DNA of 64,000 bases from Orobanche coerulescens (lineage: Eukaryota; Streptophyta; Magnoliopsida; Lamiales; Orobanchaceae), in assembly GCA_033398695.1 (NCBI GenBank), contig CM065818.1, positions 37,100,001 through 37,164,000 on the forward strand. The letters are read 5' to 3'. The notes below the pieces were generated by a model. It was not told the DNA's origin. It ran no database searches and saw only the letters and a program-made list of their open reading frames with translations. Below are positions 34,201 to 46,664 of the stretch, piece by piece. Position 1 is the stretch's first letter; every line of letters starts with the position of its first letter. The position numbers and the translations under genes were made by a program.

Positions 34201-34901
34201 GTGAGTTGGTTACGATAGTTTGAGGATCTTGAGTATTGTTCGAGGTACAATACAGATTTTATGTTTGAGTTTATTGGTTAATCGAGTACAAGATGTGAAA
34301 TGTGAAAATGGTTATCTTGATGAGAATTACTTGAGTAAGTAAAGTTATGGCGGTAAGATTACATTGGTCGTATTCTTATTCTGTATTCTCGTTGGTATGT
34401 ATTATTGATGTGATGTGATTGATATCATTGTTGGATATTATGGCTGACCCCGTTGTGGGATTTCTTTTTAGGTCTTTGGAGTATCGAGCTTGTAGCGGTC
34501 ATGAAGAGATGAGCTTCCCGCAGGATACTGGCTAGGACATGTTGTGTGCATTGAGTTTATTGATTGTTTCTTGTTTTCATATGCTAGAATATCTTTTTGG
34601 TTGGTCTTTTCCGCCGCGTGCGTGAGTATTTTGAATTGACCTTTTGGTATCAGTAACGAGGTTGCTTTGGGAGTCGTTTTCTAAACTTTTGAGTGTCATT
34701 TGTTTGGCCTCGCGATTTCAAATGAGTTTTTGACGGTTTTGATAAATGGATTTTATAAGTCTTTGTGAATTTTTAAAGATAGTACCGTCGTTGGCCTCTT
34801 GGGCATTTGTAAATGTTTGCGAAAATTTCTTTTAGCCTTGTGGGTTCCATCTCGGGGCCCACGACGCTGTAATATTTCCGGTTAAATCTGGGGGTGTTAC
34901 A
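31234..34901 (+). repeat. Element C LTR 2 (shared middle LTR)
   Basis: It is flanked on the left by a PPT and on the right by a PBS (34907-34918), so it acts as 3' LTR of interior 1 and 5' LTR of interior 2. Several palindrome sites are shorter than in LTR 1 (for example AGCGCCGCTA near 31592). CAG/CTG triplets differ from the other copies. Confidence 0.92.
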
Positions 34902-37323
34902 GAATATGGTATCGAAGCTTAGGTTGAGAAAGCCTAGGCATTTGGGTCGAGTTGGGTCGTGTTTTTGTCGCGTCATTCGAGTTGTCGATTGACAAATATT
35001 AGAGCCGTGAGTTTTTGTTGTTCACTCAGGCTTATGTGTTATGTGATTTACCAGTATCGTACTGGGCTTGTTATAACTTTTCCAAATGGTGTTAACGAGA
35101 TTCTCTGGAATGAGATGTATTGTGTTCTTGAGTCGAACTGAGTTTGCCAACCTGTGTTTTGAAAATGTCCGTGTCGAGTATTTTCTAGAGCCGAGACATG
35201 TGCCAGTATCACGGGGAATCGTCGGCTTCACGATCTGTAAGTATTTGGATTTTTGAATTTCATTGAGATTTATTGCCGTTCTAAGTTGATACGTTTTGAG
35301 ATTCAGTAGATATTATGCGTTACAGTATAAGGTGACAGAGTTGGGACAGGATTGATGATCTTGAGAAGTTATGATTTTGGAAATCAGTATGTTGGTTAGA
35401 TTTTGGAACGGAATTGTGCATCTGGGAGAAATACTGTGCATGGTTGAGAAGAACATATAGCATGTTAATTCATTTTGAGTTATATGAACTGCTTTTGATC
35501 ATTTGAAAATGATACCTTTCAAAATGAATGTTTTACGGATGTTTTACGGAAAATGATTTTTTGGGTCGAGACCCAATCGATTTTGAAATGGTTTTATAAC
35601 TCGGGACTTGGGGTCCGTAAAGGGTTTTCTACTTTTTAAACTTCTTGTAATGCGAAACAAAATACAATTTGAGACCCTAATGTTTCAAAAGACTTTCTGT
35701 TTTCTAAAACTCCCGAGATCCGTAAAACACTTTACCAATCGTTTACTTATGTTATTTCCGCCTTTCGAGGCTTTGGTTTACTTGTTCAAATGGAACCTCT
35801 CGGGAAGTCTTTCGCCGTGTTTGATTTGCTTGATTTGTTCCAACGTTTTGTCATATCATATTTGAGGTGATCCAGGATGGGTAAATGGTTGACGATACGA
35901 GTCATGGGTGGAAAAGGAGTTTTTATCGGAGTCTATATATTGAGGTTTTGGAACTCGGTCATGTGGTTTCCGTTGGAATGTCAGTGGATTGTGAGCCGAA
36001 TTGGTATACGGGAGTATGGTTGTGGTCAATCATTTGCATGATTCCATTTTATTTAATCGCGTATATTCGAAAAGAATTTTTATCGAGAACTTGGCACCAG
36101 TGGTGATTGAATTTTAAAAATTGATTTCGTGGTCTTACGAAAATTTATGTTTTGAGTTTTCAAACTCTTGAAAGAATTTTCGAAAATTTGTCTTTTGACA
36201 AGAATATATGATTTCAAATGGTTTTGAAAATGTGATTGATATACATACGCATTTAGTGCATAGTGCATATCATATTGATGGTACGATGGAAAAGGAATTC
36301 GAACTTCAGTATGTTAGTTTGATTATCCGGTGATGATCGGTTGAGTTATCAGATAAGAGAAATATGTTGCGTGTTGTAGATTCATGCACATAATATTATT
36401 TTGGAAACTTGGGATTTTGTGAAACCGGAACATAGGTGCTATGTGATTCCATTGGTATGATAGTAGCGCGATTTTACCTTAGTGATTCTGGAATGATTTC
36501 CTTGTAAGCGTAGATTTGGGGATGGTGACCCCATACTGGTTGTTTTGGATATTGAGTGGTCGTTTCCACTCCGTGTATGATTGGGCATGTTCGTCAGTTT
36601 GTGATTGGTTGTTCGTATGCCGAGGAAAATGTTCGCCAGTTGGGTATGTTTATTGAGATCTACGGTGCGTGATTGATTTGTCGTTTTGAGAATGTTATTC
36701 TTTCGTATATCTGTTTCTGTGGGTCTGTGTTGATCGTGTTGGAGTTTACCGTGTGAAGGTATTCTCGATTTTCGTTGATCGTTCATTGGTAATATTGGAG
36801 TTTATCACGATGATGATATTCCCGATTGTGTTTTGACCTCTGGTTGGTCAGATTGGAAATTTATCATGTCGATGATAAATTCGATTGATTGTTGATCATT
36901 GCTGGTGATCATTTGAGCGTTCGGATTTTGTGTTGATGTTTCGGAATTCGTGTTGTTGTTTTTGGGCAATTGTTTTGCAGATGTATTGTGTATTATTCGT
37001 CTTATCGGAACTGAGACTTGATTATGTAATCAAAGACAGGATTTGATTCGGGCGATTGTTTCATCCGAAGATGATATATTTTGTTGAGACTCAGGGAATT
37101 GTGATCGTAAGCGTATTGAGACTGTACAGTGAGATTGCTGGCTAGTATCTCCGGAGATCGTCGACCTGCGTATTTGGAAGTATGCTCTTTTGGATATTCG
37201 GTAATGATGATGATAAATCGTTGTCGTGATGGTTTTGGGATATTTTGAGTTGAACGGTATGTTTGTTCGTTTTATGATGGATTGCAAGTTTCGAGGACAA
37301 AACTTATTTTAAGGGGTGTAGAA
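34902..37323 (+). other. Element C interior 2 (non-coding)
   Basis: It is colinear with interior 1 and 10 bp shorter. The PBS TGGTATCGAAGC is at 34907 and the PPT at 37311-37323. No coding gene is recognised. Confidence 0.8.
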
Positions 37324-40300
37324 TGTAATATCAAGAATTTCTACTACGATGTTTAATATTATTTTATCCGAGTTATATTATGCAGCGTGGAATGCATGCA
37401 GTAGAGATAAAATAAATAAAGGACTGAGATATCAGTATCGGTATAATTGTCGTATTTGGTCGACAATTACATTTGAGGATATTGTGTATCAGGTTGTCGT
37501 ACTTTTGATATTGGGTATATCGTATGATGATATTATTGGATTCAATGTTTGTGTTCAGTGTGTCTTATGTTCGCTTTTGGTATGTCGAGACGTTGGACAA
37601 GAACTGCGGAAAATGGCTAAGTATAGCCTTATTAGCGCACGCTGATATTCATGCATAACGCACGCTATCGATGCGGGATTAGCGACGCTACGTTTATAGG
37701 TTAGCGTCGCTAAGTGCGAACGGATCGGAAGGAATCTGCGTGTGGACCCATTGCCGGCGCACGTTACGGTAGTCAACGGTTGTTGTCTGAAGTATTAGCG
37801 CACGCTAAAATATTAGGCTTAGCGCACGCTAACTATGTATCGATCAACAAGGAATCTTATCCTTGCCGGATCTTTGTCGGAATATGGGGGCGAGTGGTAG
37901 GTGAACAACGTAGCAAGTCAACCGGATAGCGCACGCTAAGATAAATGACTTGCGTCGCTAAGCGGGATGTTTTACGTGCGTTAATGCATGGGCATTACGT
38001 CGTAAGGTAGTTTACGAAGCAAGACGGTAGCCTGCGGGCTTGATAGCGCACGCTAACAAAGTCAGTTAGCGCACGCTAAGGCTAGCGCACGCTAAACATA
38101 AGGGTTTAGCGCACGCTAGTAAGGTATTCTATATAAAGGGACAAGCGGGTGTCATGAAACATTTCGTCCATTTCTTTCCTTTCACCCGATAGAGACAACC
38201 TTGTGAGAACATTTGGAGTTCCTAAACAACGAGGATGATCCTCTTTAACAAGATTAAAGATGGAAATCATGGAGTAAAGCTTTGTTCTTGAAATCATTGG
38301 TGATTCTTGAAATCAATCCTTTCCTTCAAAAAGGTAATTACTCTTCACTTTGAGATTTCGTTTTGGATTGTATATGATGTTCTTGAGTTGATGATTATCA
38401 TATAAACAAGTTGATGAGCATGACAACGAGTTGGATTACCGTACTAAGTTAGTGTTGTTATCAATATATGAGTATTGATATGTTTCGTATGGTTTTGGAT
38501 GGAATTCAAGATATATGTTGATGTAATTCCCTTCTTCAATTCGGATTTTTGATGTTTTGTCGTTGGTTACTTCGTATGGTAACGATTATGGTGATGCTAC
38601 TGTGATTCTTGAAGTTATATGAATTGTATGTCGAAGAACATGATGAATAAGGATTTTTAGATGTTAGAACACATCGGATTTTATCATTTTATGGATCATG
38701 AACGTGAATTTGGATAATTCGTGTTCTTGAAGAGCTATTAAATTATATGTCATGATTGTTATGAAATCCTTAATCTCGAGATGAGTTGATCATTGTCATG
38801 ATGGAAGTGTTAGACGATGCTTGAAATGCATGCCACTGTACAGCATTAGCGCACGCTACGCTTACTGGCTAGCGCGCGCTAACGGGGGCAACTTAGCGCA
38901 CGCTACGTTAGGTGATTAACGTGCGCTAAGTAGGCAGACAGTGCAGTATTTTTGTGTTTTGATTAGGAATTCGTGATGGTTTGACTTGGTTGGTTCTGAC
39001 TGTGTTTATTCGAGGTTGTGTTGAACCATTGAGTTCGATTGGTTAGTATTGTCAGTTGTTGATTGTTATCGGATATGTGTTATTTGATTTCTTCGATAGG
39101 TTGAGATTGCTGATCGGTGATTATAACCGGATATTGCGGTCGTGTTCGAGTATGTCCATTGTATTGCTTTTGATCGGGGCAGAGGAGCTCGTAGATAAAG
39201 GCAGTGTGTTCGGCAGCAGCTTCGTGGTATCGGTATCGAGGCAAGTTATTACTTGCTCAGTTATAATATTTAATGAATGGTTTCAGTTTCATTTCGTTTA
39301 TAATGCATATAGCGATGATTATTATTGTGAACTCTGGGTATTCGGATCGCATATCGTTCTTTCGATTCTGGGAGATAAATCATAATGTATATGCTTATCT
39401 CAGTTATTGGTATGTTCGAGTATCAAGGTTACATTATGGTAAAGACGAGGATATGAGTATCTATTGTTTATTGTTCGTTTGGATCGCCGAGCATTGAGGA
39501 TAATCGTCGGTGACGATTGGACATCGAGATTTCTCCAGAAGGACTCGGGGCAAGTATCTTATATCGATTCAATTAGAGTTAGTGATTTGATCATGCGTAT
39601 TATCATTCATGTTGTCGAACATGAGGTCGTCTTAATTGATTTGTCATATTGTCGTTCATGTTGCGTTGTTCATGATGATGAACATATTGTTTTGCATATG
39701 TGTATGCATATTGTGTTGTTTATGTTGTGTTGATCCGATGGGATCGCGCGATCTATGCTGAGGGCGCTGGATCGGATGTCCACCTCGTGTTGGTCCGGGA
39801 TCATCTTGGGATCTATCTTGAGGGCTGGATCATTGGACGAGTTTTCCACCTCGTGTTGGTCCGACGGGATCATCTTGGGATCTATCTTTGAGGGCGCTGG
39901 ATCGTTGGATTACCCAGTATTGTGTTATTGTTGTGCATATGTATATTGTTGGTTATCCACCTCGTGTTGATCTTGTAGGATCATCTTGGGATCTATCTTG
40001 AGGCATTTGGATCATGGGATTTCCATTGAGTATACATAGTTGTTATTGTTTTTGAGCATATTGACGTTGTCATATGAGTATGCATTTGTAGGTCTTGTGT
40101 TAGGACCTTGTCCGTATTACATTGATCGATCTCGGATTAGTGATATGATTATCGTGGCACATCATATCTCGAGGTATGTTCCGTATTTTTCTTTGGTCTT
40201 TGTCTTTGATGGACGATCGGTTATCGTCTTGGGATTTGATGATATTATTCGATGGATCGTATTGGTCAGAAATGGTAGATTTCCGTATTGTGAGTTGGTT

Positions 40301-40992
40301 ACGATAGTTTGAGGATCTTGAGTATTGTTCGAGGTACAATACAGATTTTATGTTTGAGTTTATTGGTTAATCGAGTACAAGATGTGAAATGTGAAAATGG
40401 TTATCTTGATGAGAATTACTTGAGTAAGTAAAGTTATGGCGGTAAGATTACATTGGTCGTATTCTTATTCTGTATTCTCGTTGGTATGTATTATTGATGT
40501 GATGTGATTGATATCATTGTTGGATATTATGGCTGACCCCGTTGTGGGATTTCTTTTTAGGTCTTTGGAGTATCGAGCTTGTAGCGGTCGTGAAGAGATG
40601 AGCTTCCCGCAGGATACTGGCTAGGACATGTTGTGTGCATTGAGTTTCTTGATTGGTTCTTGTATTCCGCTGCTAGAATATCTTTTTGGTTGGTCTTTTC
40701 CCGCCGCGTGAGTATTTTGAATTGACCTTTTGGTATCTGGTAACTGAGGTTGCTTTGGGAGTCGTTTTCTAAACTTTTGAGTGTCGGCTGTTTGGCCTCG
40801 CGATTTCAAATGAGTTTTTACGACGGTTTTTGATAAATGAATTTTATAAGTCTTTGTGAATTTTTAAAGATAGTACCGTCGTTGGCCTCTTGGGCATTTG
40901 TAAATGTTTGCGAAAATTTCTTTTAGCCTTGTGGGTTCCATCTCGGGGCCCACGGCGCTGTAATATTTCCGGTTAAATCTGGGGGTGTTACA
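37324..40992 (+). repeat. Element C LTR 3
   Basis: The third copy ends GTGTTACA followed by AGTAA, which joins back to the Sirevirus LTR. The first 60 bp show extra changes (TATCAAGAATTT; ATTATGCAGCGTGGAATGCATGCAG) compared with LTRs 1 and 2. Confidence 0.92.
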
Positions 40993-40997
40993 AGTAA

Positions 40998-41603
40998 TGG
41001 CTACAAGGTACAAAATGCCTATAAATACCATCACATTTGGAATTGATGGACACACAACTTCAAGCTATCAAGCATATATTCTGAGCTCAAGTTATTATCA
41101 TCTTCAAGCAAATTTATTTTATTAAGTTGTGTACGAAAAAGATACAAAGCATTGTACATAATTTTCATATCATATATTGTGTATTTTTCATTGTGATAGA
41201 GTGTCGCATCGCTCTTTCACGAGTCGAATAAGGAAGTTCAATCCGGTGTTATTAAGATCGGTGATCTGGCATTGTTAGGATTGAATTCTTAGATTCAAAG
41301 TGAGGTTATTCTAGTTCCAATAAAATACTAGAAAAAGTATTGTATCAATTATAGTCGGTTGTGCTTGGACCAATAGAAGACAAGCAAGTAGTATCGGTTG
41401 TGCTCGGACCAATACAAGACGAGGCAAAGTGAAGTGTGGTTGCTCAATAGAAAAAAGGAATGGAGAGAGGACGTAGGCAAGTTTCCGAACCTCTATAAAT
41501 TTGGTGACATTTATTTTCCGCATTATTTTTAATTTCTCGAGAAATTTTATTTATACGCAACACCACTATTCAACCCCCTCCTAGTGGTATTTTTCACTCT
41601 TCA
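40998..41603 (+). repeat. Sirevirus 3' LTR, right part
   Basis: It continues the LTR broken at 25133, with a TATA box TATAAATA at 41020-41027, and ends TTTTTCACTCTTCA at 41603 like the 5' LTR at 1005. The five bases TGATA that follow would be the Sirevirus target duplication, but the partner lies outside the window. Confidence 0.92.
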
Positions 41604-42120
41604 TGATATGCCAGCAACCATTGCTTCTAAGGCTGAAAAGGCCTCATCTTCTAAAAGTGCTACCCACAAGTCCCTTGCCGCCTCTGCCAGGACCAATCAC
41701 CTGAGCTCGCTTCCTAGGAGCTCCTTTTTTCTGTTCCACCATCCTCAGAGCATTTGAAAAGGCCGTTATCAGCCTCCACACATGTGCCATTACCTAAAAA
41801 AAGTGTGTTAGGAGACTCTTATCACTTAAAGGTGCCCACTCGACTCGAACCCACCGGGTTGACCCGCCAACCCAGACCCATGTAACCCACCGCCCACCCG
41901 AATCTGTGAGACCCATGCAACCTGCATACCCGAACCCTAGGTACACACTGATGGGTTCTGGGTCGTGATATTTTGGCCCCGTGACCTGCCAGGTCGGAAC
42001 CCGCTGGTCAATTCAGAATTTTTTTTTAAATAATCTGATTGTTGGAACTCAGTGTGTTCCATATGTAAACACTCTGATGCTCAAGCTACATATCTGTTTG
42101 AGAATAATCCAGCAGAGTAA
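41604..42120. other. Unassigned stretch after the Sirevirus
   Basis: A short reading from 41609 (MPATIASKAEKASSSKSATH) is open for about 50 codons and rich in Ser, Ala and Lys; I cannot assign it. The DNA at 41840-41990 is rich in ACCCGCC/ACCCG-like words. No gene can be supported. Confidence 0.3.
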
Positions 42121-42122
42121 TA

Positions 42123-42372
42123 CTCCCTTCGTCCTGTTAAAATATTTATGTTTACCTCTATTTTTGTCCCACTAGAAGCTTTACATTTATACACTTACAT
42201 TATCAAATCAAACAATCAAATTTTACCTTTCAATCTCCACCATACACGCTTCATCAATGCTTTTTACTTTTTAATATCTACCACACATTTACTATCGTTA
42301 ATTATATCAATCATTCTCTAAAAATTCACCAAACTTGCACCATCTATCAAGCTTTCAATTGGACAAAGGGAG
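42123..42372. mobile_element. Stowaway-like MITE
   Basis: Terminal inverted repeats CTCCCTTCGTCC and (inverted) CTCCCTTTGTCC are flanked by TA at 42121-42122 and 42373-42374. The length is 250 bp, AT-rich and non-coding. The CTCCCTYYGTCC ends and TA duplication are the Stowaway (Tc1/mariner) signature. Confidence 0.85.
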
Positions 42373-43104
42373 TAGTATTTTTTTAGAGAGTAAAAGACAA
42401 ATAAAGTGAAAACCTCACATTATTTTTATAGGACTCGTCTGGCTTGATCCACAAGACTATATTTTGCGTGTCTTGTCTCTAAAATGTCTTAAATTTTGCT
42501 TAGTGCAAAATGGTTTTCTCCCCAATATGTCTCGATTGGTGTATTCCAAGCTAGGATGTTTGAGTTATATTTGATATCATATCAACCAGTTCCCCTTACT
42601 CTAGTTGAGTGATGGATGAACTCAAGTGGAGTATGATTAGTCTCATGCAAAGCGACCCTAGTGGTTTGCGATAGTCTTGTCTTTAATGAGGTGCCTTGAA
42701 TTTCCTTTATGGAGAGATGAGTCTGGGGACTCGTTCTTTCCCACCTATCTTTTCATCAATTCCTTTTTTTAGGGCTATGCTAATTCCCCCCCCCCCCCCT
42801 CTTTTGCTAATCCCCCCCTCTCTTGACAAAAAAGACCAAAATGTCTTTTTTATCCCTCCCATTTTTTTAAAACACACACACACACACATATATATAATAC
42901 TTTAATTTTTTTTCAATTTTTTACTGATATTTTTTCGATAATTTTTTTACTAATTTATAAATTTATTTCTATACAATATATTTATATTTAAAAAAAATAT
43001 TTAGAAAATATGTTCGAACAGATCTAGATTCAACCGATCTAAGAATTTCAATAAAATTTAGAGAAAACTTCAATTCATTGAACGTCTGAAATAATGGCCT
43101 TACA

Positions 43105-43144
<40 letters not shown>

Positions 43145-43504
43145 CTATGGAAGCTAGAGTTAAAATCACGGCAATTAATGACAACCACACAAACTTTTAG
43201 AAAATTACAATTAAGTCCCTAAAAACAGAAAAAAGCAAAATCGAAGGCCTAAACGTCGTTTTTTGGCCAAAAAGCGACGGACCTCACTGCGGAGAGTGAG
43301 TCTTATTCAGTGGGTCGATTTCGATAAAAAAAGGCCGAGTTTATCCCAAAATTCACCAACAAATATTTTCCATATATTGCAAAAACAACCATTTTCCAAA
43401 TAACAAATTGCAATATCCTCCACTACATCAATAGTCATCTATACAAATAATATATATTATTATTCAGATTATATATTATTATCTTGATATATGTTATTAT
43501 TATT

Positions 43505-43679
43505 ATTAGCTACCAATTGAGTTGTCATTTCAAAGTCTTTCAACAAAATAGTTCTCTAACCTATATCTACCTATTGAATTGTCATTTCAATAGTCTTTCA
43601 CAATCCCTAATCTATACTACCTATTGAATTGTCATGTCAATTATTTTTATTATTTAGTAATCTTGTTTGGCTATAAATA
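43505..43679 (+). promoter_or_regulatory. Promoter region of the MULE transposase gene
   Basis: Three related units with the core CTATTGAATTGTCATTTCAA (variants near 43510, 43570 and 43620) precede TATAAATA at 43672-43679. The first exon ATG is at 43791, about 110 bp downstream, a normal plant spacing. Confidence 0.55.
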
Positions 43680-43790
43680 GGGAGTGAAGAAGATATATAA
43701 CTCATCATCTCTCTATATTTTCTTCTTAAATTTCTCATGTAATATCACTTATTTGTTCATATTTCTGAAACACTATTCTGTTTATAATAA

Positions 43791-46159
43791 ATGGAAGAAT
43801 ATAATTCAGCAAATAATGGGAATATGTCGTGTGAATTTATCACTGATCAGGTACGACTTCGTGTAAATATCTTTTTTTTTTGTGTTTCGTCATTTTTTTG
43901 GTATATATATATATATTGCTCTTTTTTCGTATAAATATATTTTTCTGGTTTGCTCTTTTCATTTAATTAGTTTAGAATATATATTGCTCATTTAATCAGT
44001 TTTACTCTTTTTATTTTTTTTACAGATTTTTGAAAGTAGAGATGCGATGTTAGATTGGGTGAGGACGACCGGAAGGAAAAATGGATTCGTCATAGTTATT
44101 GATAAATCCGCAAAGAAAATAGGTAACAAACTCCCGAAATGCACTCTAATTTGTGAAAGGGGAGGAAAATATCAACCACCAAAATATTTAAAAAGTGGAG
44201 AAACTTTAAAAAGATGCACTAGTACAAAAAAAAATGGTTGTCCATTCTCTCTACGAGGTGTACCGATTCCTCCAGATGGTATTTTGTGGGGAATTACTGT
44301 TGTGTACGGAGAGCATAATCATGCCCCAGCATAATATTTAGAGGGTCATGAGTACACATCAAGACTAACACGAGATGAAAAGTGCATTGTGAGTAAAATG
44401 GCCGAGATTACTGCTCCTCGGTTTATTCTGAGCGCCTTGAAGGAACGTGACCCATCTAATACTACAGGCATTAAAAGTATTTACAATGCAGTACAAAGCG
44501 AAAGGAAGGCCAAAAAGGGGTTATTAAGCAACGTCCAATATGCTTTATCTCAATTAATTCATAAAGGTAATTAAGTTTTTTTTCCATTTGAAATATTAAT
44601 ATAATTTGTCCATCTATTAACTAACTATTTTTGGTACATGCAGGTTATTTTCATATGTACCGTGTGCATCCGGAGACACAAGCAATTACAGATATTGTTT
44701 GGATTCATAGAGATAGTATTGAGTTATATGCGCAATTTCCTACGGTACTCGTTATTGACGTCACTTACACGACGAACGAATATCAGGTTCCTTTCTTGGA
44801 GGTCGTGGGTATCACATCCACGAAGCTAACTTATTCACTTATGTTTGGCTATATGTGTGATGAACTAACAGAACGATACACTTGGCATTTAAATTGTCTA
44901 AAAAAAATTATGCTTGAAAAAGGGGCATTAATGCCACATGTGCTTGTTACTGATAGAGATTTGGCACTAATATCTTCAATAGGAGAAGCTTTTCCCAACG
45001 CACATCACATTATCTGCATATGGCACATAAATAAAAATGTCATAAAAAAATGCAGTCCCTTCTTAGGTGCCGAATGGACTAACTTTAATCAGTCTTGGCA
45101 CAAAGTTTACTAGGCTGCATATCCTTGGAGGCACTCCACCTGATCTCTAATGAGTTGAAGAAGGTCGACGGACAATATGTGGACAATTGTAATTATAGTT
45201 TCAAATTTGTATATGGTTTGCCATGTAAGCATCGCTTATCGTTTTATCAGTCACAATTCTTGTCAATTCCAATAGACGAGATCCACTGCCACTGGAAAAG
45301 GTTATCCATGACCTCTGCTTTGCCAAATGAGGCGAGATCTCCCGATAGAATGACAACGTTAAAGACGCAGTTGGATAAAATGGATCCAGCCATGAGATAT
45401 CATATGTTAGATAAAATGATTGACATGGTAGATCCATCTAACTGCAAATATCAAGAACCACCCTACAACACAAAAAACAAAGGTCGACCTAGTAAAAAAG
45501 AGCAAAGTCAGCCGAGGATGCGCTCTTGCTTTGAGTCTACGAACACTCGTACACGAAATTCAGGAAAAGGAATCAATGATCCATATATCACACAAATGCC
45601 AGGTGCATATCGGAGTCACGTCAGTCATACAGTTGATGTTCTTGGGGATGGTAACTGTGGATACAGAGCGATAGCTGCACAAGTCAAGTATAATTCAGAA
45701 GATGGTTGGAAGCAGGTTCGGGCAGATCTTTACTTTGAAATTCAACAAAATATGGAGTTCTACGATCGTGTTTATCTTGAACGAGGTGCTGCCGATAATA
45801 TGATGCGAGCACTAAATTTCTTCGAATCTCCGGCACCACAGTGGAGTTGGATGGACATTATTTGTGCGGCTGTCATTGCAACACGATATAATGTTGTGCT
45901 GCATGCATTTACTCCTCTTAGTGGAAGTTGTTTTACACACTTGCCATTAAGGTCAGCTCCAATTCCGTTTCAACAACGTTAACATATAGCAATTGCATTA
46001 GTTAATGGTAATCACCTTGTACAAGTTTTTTTGAACTCCGATTATCCTGTACCACCAATTCCACTTTTATGGTGGAATAATGTGAGTGAAGATTGTAAAG
46101 GATGGGCTGATCCATACGGAGAAAGGATACAATCTTGGTTCGATTTGATGACCAGATAA
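43791..46159 (+). pseudogene. MULE transposase with FAR1-type domain and C-terminal OTU protease domain
   Basis: Exon 1 (43791-43850, MEEYNSANNGNMSCEFITDQ), intron 43851-44025 (GT-AG) and exon 2 (44026-44566) encode a FAR1/WRKY-GCM1-like zinc region ending YGEHNHAPA, then a TAA at 44332 where the reading otherwise continues in frame. Intron 44567-44643 and exon 3 from 44644 give the MULE transposase core: VLVIDVTYTTNEY (first Asp), VTDRDLALISSIGEAFP (second Asp) and HHIICIWHINKNV. After FNQSWHKVY a stop at 45110 and a deletion of roughly 100-150 codons lose the third catalytic acid; the reading resumes at ISLEALHLISNELKKV with a SWIM-like VYGLPCKH. An AT-hook-like KGRPSKKE precedes an OTU domain with VLGDGNCGYRAIA (Cys codon 45656-45658), and after a TAA at 45980 the reading shows ALVNGNHLVQVF (His at 46013), ending at 46159. 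FAR1-like host genes usually lack OTU, so this is a transposon gene. Confidence 0.85.
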
Positions 46160-46664
46160 TGTAATTGAATAATTTATTTATCAATGTTGATCGTATTTTC
46201 TGCATTTATTATTTATTATATTGTGTCGTAGTTATTTTTAATCATAAATAATATAAATAAAAATAAATAAATAAATAAATAATAGAAATTTTTAATTTTG
46301 ATAATAATAAAGTAAAATAAAAATTCAAAGAAAAAAGAACAAATAAATAAATAATATGAAAAAAAAATTAAAGTGCAAAGGAGTAAAGGATAGAAAAGGA
46401 AAAGAAATAAAGTTTCTAACAATATATTTTAAAATAATATATAAAATATGAGAAACTATTAATTTTAATAATAACAAAAAATAATATTAATGTTAAATAT
46501 ATTAAGATAAGGATAGAATGGGAAAAAAAAAGAGAAGGGGGGAGACAGGCGGGTGTCAGGGGGAAAAGCACCTCTCTTTTTTTATGATTCTCATGATGAC
46601 TTTATTGTTTGGCACGACAGCCATCTGCCGCTACTTTGCACCTCGATCTGACGGTTACTCTTAG

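Larger units (their letters stand above)
25134..40992 (+). mobile_element. Element C: tandem three-LTR gypsy-type element without coding genes
   Basis: Three LTRs (25134-28801, 31234-34901, 37324-40992; about 3.67 kb each) alternate with two interiors of about 2.43 kb. The whole unit has one target duplication, AGTAA, at 25129-25133 and 40993-40997. No duplication flanks the middle LTR, so this is not two independent insertions. The interiors have a PBS, the AAGTTTCG dyad and a PPT, but no gag or pol that I can recognise, so it fits the LARD type. LTR ends (TGTAATATCC...GTGTTACA) group it with A and B. Confidence 0.93.
42772..46575 (+). mobile_element. Mutator-like element (MULE) with transposase-OTU gene
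   Basis: It contains the transposase pseudogene described below. Candidate ends are GGGCTATGCTAATTCCCCC at 42772 and, inverted, AGAGGTGCTTTTCCCCC ending at 46575; they are flanked by identical 9-bp CTTTTTTTA (42763-42771 and 46576-46584), the length expected for MULEs. The ends are low-complexity, so the boundaries are tentative. It also holds (AC)n at 42872-42888, (TA)n at 43109-43142, and AT-rich, gene-free DNA at 42900-43500 and 46160-46560. Confidence 0.55.

Noticed and set aside
41609..41760. Short Ser/Ala/Lys-rich frame right after the Sirevirus LTR as a gene exon
   Set aside because: It has about 50 codons, no motif and no splice or promoter context that I can support.
43109..43142. 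Long TA run as a functional element
   Set aside because: It is a simple microsatellite inside the MULE; nothing else supports a function.
43791..46159. FAR1/FHY3-type host transcription factor gene
   Set aside because: It carries stops and a deletion, sits between MULE-like ends with a 9-bp duplication, and ends in an OTU domain.
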